From NCBI RefSeq assembly GCF_000017265.1, contig NC_011143.1, forward strand, positions 1-64,000: a stretch of DNA of 64,000 nt, written 5' to 3'. The DNA is from Phenylobacterium zucineum HLK1. Its GTDB lineage: Bacteria > Pseudomonadota > Alphaproteobacteria > Caulobacterales > Caulobacteraceae. The translations under genes and the position numbers were made by a program. Below the pieces are notes generated by a model, which was not told where the DNA came from, searched no databases, and saw only the letters and a list, made by a program, of their open reading frames with translations. Shown here piece by piece: positions 63,138-64,000 of this stretch. How positions within the stretch are numbered: the stretch's first letter is position 1; each line of letters opens with the position of its first letter.

Positions 63138-63920
63138 GTGCACGATAGTCCCCTGGCGCTTCCCGACCTCTACGCCCAGTTTCCAAACCCAAAGCATGAT
63201 GAGGGAATCGGCGGCGTGGCCGGAAAGCTGCAGGCACCACTGGAAGATGTCTCATTGCGAGACGCCGAGCAAACGGCCCGCCCCATGCCGTCGAAGACAG
63301 GAGCCGCAGACGCTCTCGCCGCCGAGCGGCTGAAGCACCTGATCGGCACGCCGTCGATCGTGTTGGCCGCAGCGCCCGAAGCCGTGGCGACCGCGGTAGA
63401 GATCGCCAGCGCCCTCGGCAGCGACCTGGATCTCATGTTCGTGGAAGGGGTCGCTTCGCCCTCCGCCCCGCGCGCGCTTGTGGGCGCCATTGCCGATGCA
63501 GGCTCTCTCGTCACTCTCAAGGCGCCCGGCGACGACTTGGCCCCCGACGTCTTCGCCGCGCAATGGCGACTCGCGCTCGAGGCCCTACAGCGTCGCCAGA
63601 CGCTCTACGCCCCCTTTCGGCGCAGCCTTGGAGCCGCCGGCAAGACTGCGATCTTGGTGATTGATACGGCCGCGCCAGCCGCGCTAGCCTTCGCTGCCAT
63701 CGCCGCGGCGCGGCGGCGAAGTCCGGCCCGACTGGTGCTTATCGCCCGCCGAGCCTTCGATGAAGACCTGCAAGCCCTCAGCATCGAGGCCGACGAGTTG
63801 ATCGTGCTGCAGCCGTTGCCGAGGACCGCCGAGCTCGACGTTGGGACGGAATCCCAGATGAGCGATCGCGAGGCCATCGGATTGCTGACCGCCTATCGAC
63901 AGGGGGGACCGCTCCACTAG
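63138..63920 (+). CDS. Phosphoribosyltransferase-like protein, degenerate
   Basis: 260 aa from GTG 63138, or about 211 aa from ATG 63285. The core VLAAAPEAVATAVEIASALGSDLDLMFVEGVASPSAPRALVGAIADAG (key words AVEIASALGSDLDLMFV, VGAIADAG) follows the pattern of COG1926-type PRTases (A.E.A..L...LDV..V.K...P....A.GA.A..G). The PRPP-binding loop, usually DDG.ATG, is replaced by LVIDTAAPAAL. It may therefore be a non-catalytic relative. An FNR/FixK-type box lies upstream. Confidence 0.5.
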   Translation: MHDSPLALPDLYAQFPNPKHDEGIGGVAGKLQAPLEDVSLRDAEQTARPMPSKTGAADALAAERLKHLIGTPSIVLAAAPEAVATAVEIASALGSDLDLMFVEGVASPSAPRALVGAIADAGSLVTLKAPGDDLAPDVFAAQWRLALEALQRRQTLYAPFRRSLGAAGKTAILVIDTAAPAALAFAAIAAARRRSPARLVLIARRAFDEDLQALSIEADELIVLQPLPRTAELDVGTESQMSDREAIGLLTAYRQGGPLH

Positions 63921-64000
63921 CGACGTGGGCTGGAGGCGCGATCCGCGACCGGGATCAGCCCCCAATGGCCTGGTCAGCGTTGCTGGATTCCTGCGTCACC

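Overview
The window looks like part of a large plasmid (or plasmid-derived element) of a high-GC alphaproteobacterium, most likely near Caulobacterales (Caulobacter/Phenylobacterium type). This placement is inferred from gene style, codon bias and the mix of families, and the genus is uncertain. Base 1 is exactly the ATG of a replication initiator gene, as if a circular molecule had been rotated to begin there.

Backbone (1-22164). A Rep_3-type initiator is followed by a non-coding stretch rich in a 14-bp palindrome, then parA and parB, with one more copy of the palindrome between them. Next come a membrane-anchored nuclease and a LuxR/LuxI quorum-sensing pair. A type IV secretion operon follows in the order virB1-2-3-4-5-eexN-6-(virB7 position)-8-9-10-11-virD4, with ATGA-type overlaps between many genes. 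virD4 is cut in two by a complete IS21-family element (16966-19552) with a 7-bp target duplication. Joining the flanks restores an in-frame coupling protein of about 652 aa. A stand-alone LPD7-type protein ends the transfer region. No relaxase is seen.

Cargo (22178-64000). The rest is a stress and protein-quality island. It holds four divergent Hsp20 proteins, Lon, a TrxC-like thioredoxin, a DnaJ/CbpA protein with its CbpM modulator, an RpoH-like sigma factor, DnaK, GrpE, ClpB, a universal stress protein, a Bax-inhibitor-1 membrane protein and a truncated HtrA. It also holds metabolic genes (glycogen debranching enzyme, GT4 glycosyltransferase, PGK, phosphoglycerate mutase, an orphan pyruvate dehydrogenase E1 alpha, an NDUFS4-domain protein), a ZIP metal transporter, and a LigD split into two distant genes without Ku. 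Several cargo genes are decaying: a groEL C-terminal remnant, a sigma-like gene with an in-frame TGA, a BON gene frameshifted at an A7 run, a truncated HtrA and a frameshifted exported protein. The core chaperones are intact.

The most interesting signal is regulatory. Five TTGA-N6-TCAA (FNR/FixK-type) boxes lie between 50153 and 63120. Three sit at near class-II distance upstream of the universal stress protein, rpoH and dnaK, and four share the same GTC flank. This suggests that an oxygen- or redox-responsive regulator, probably supplied by the host, drives a plasmid-borne heat-shock sigma factor and chaperone set.
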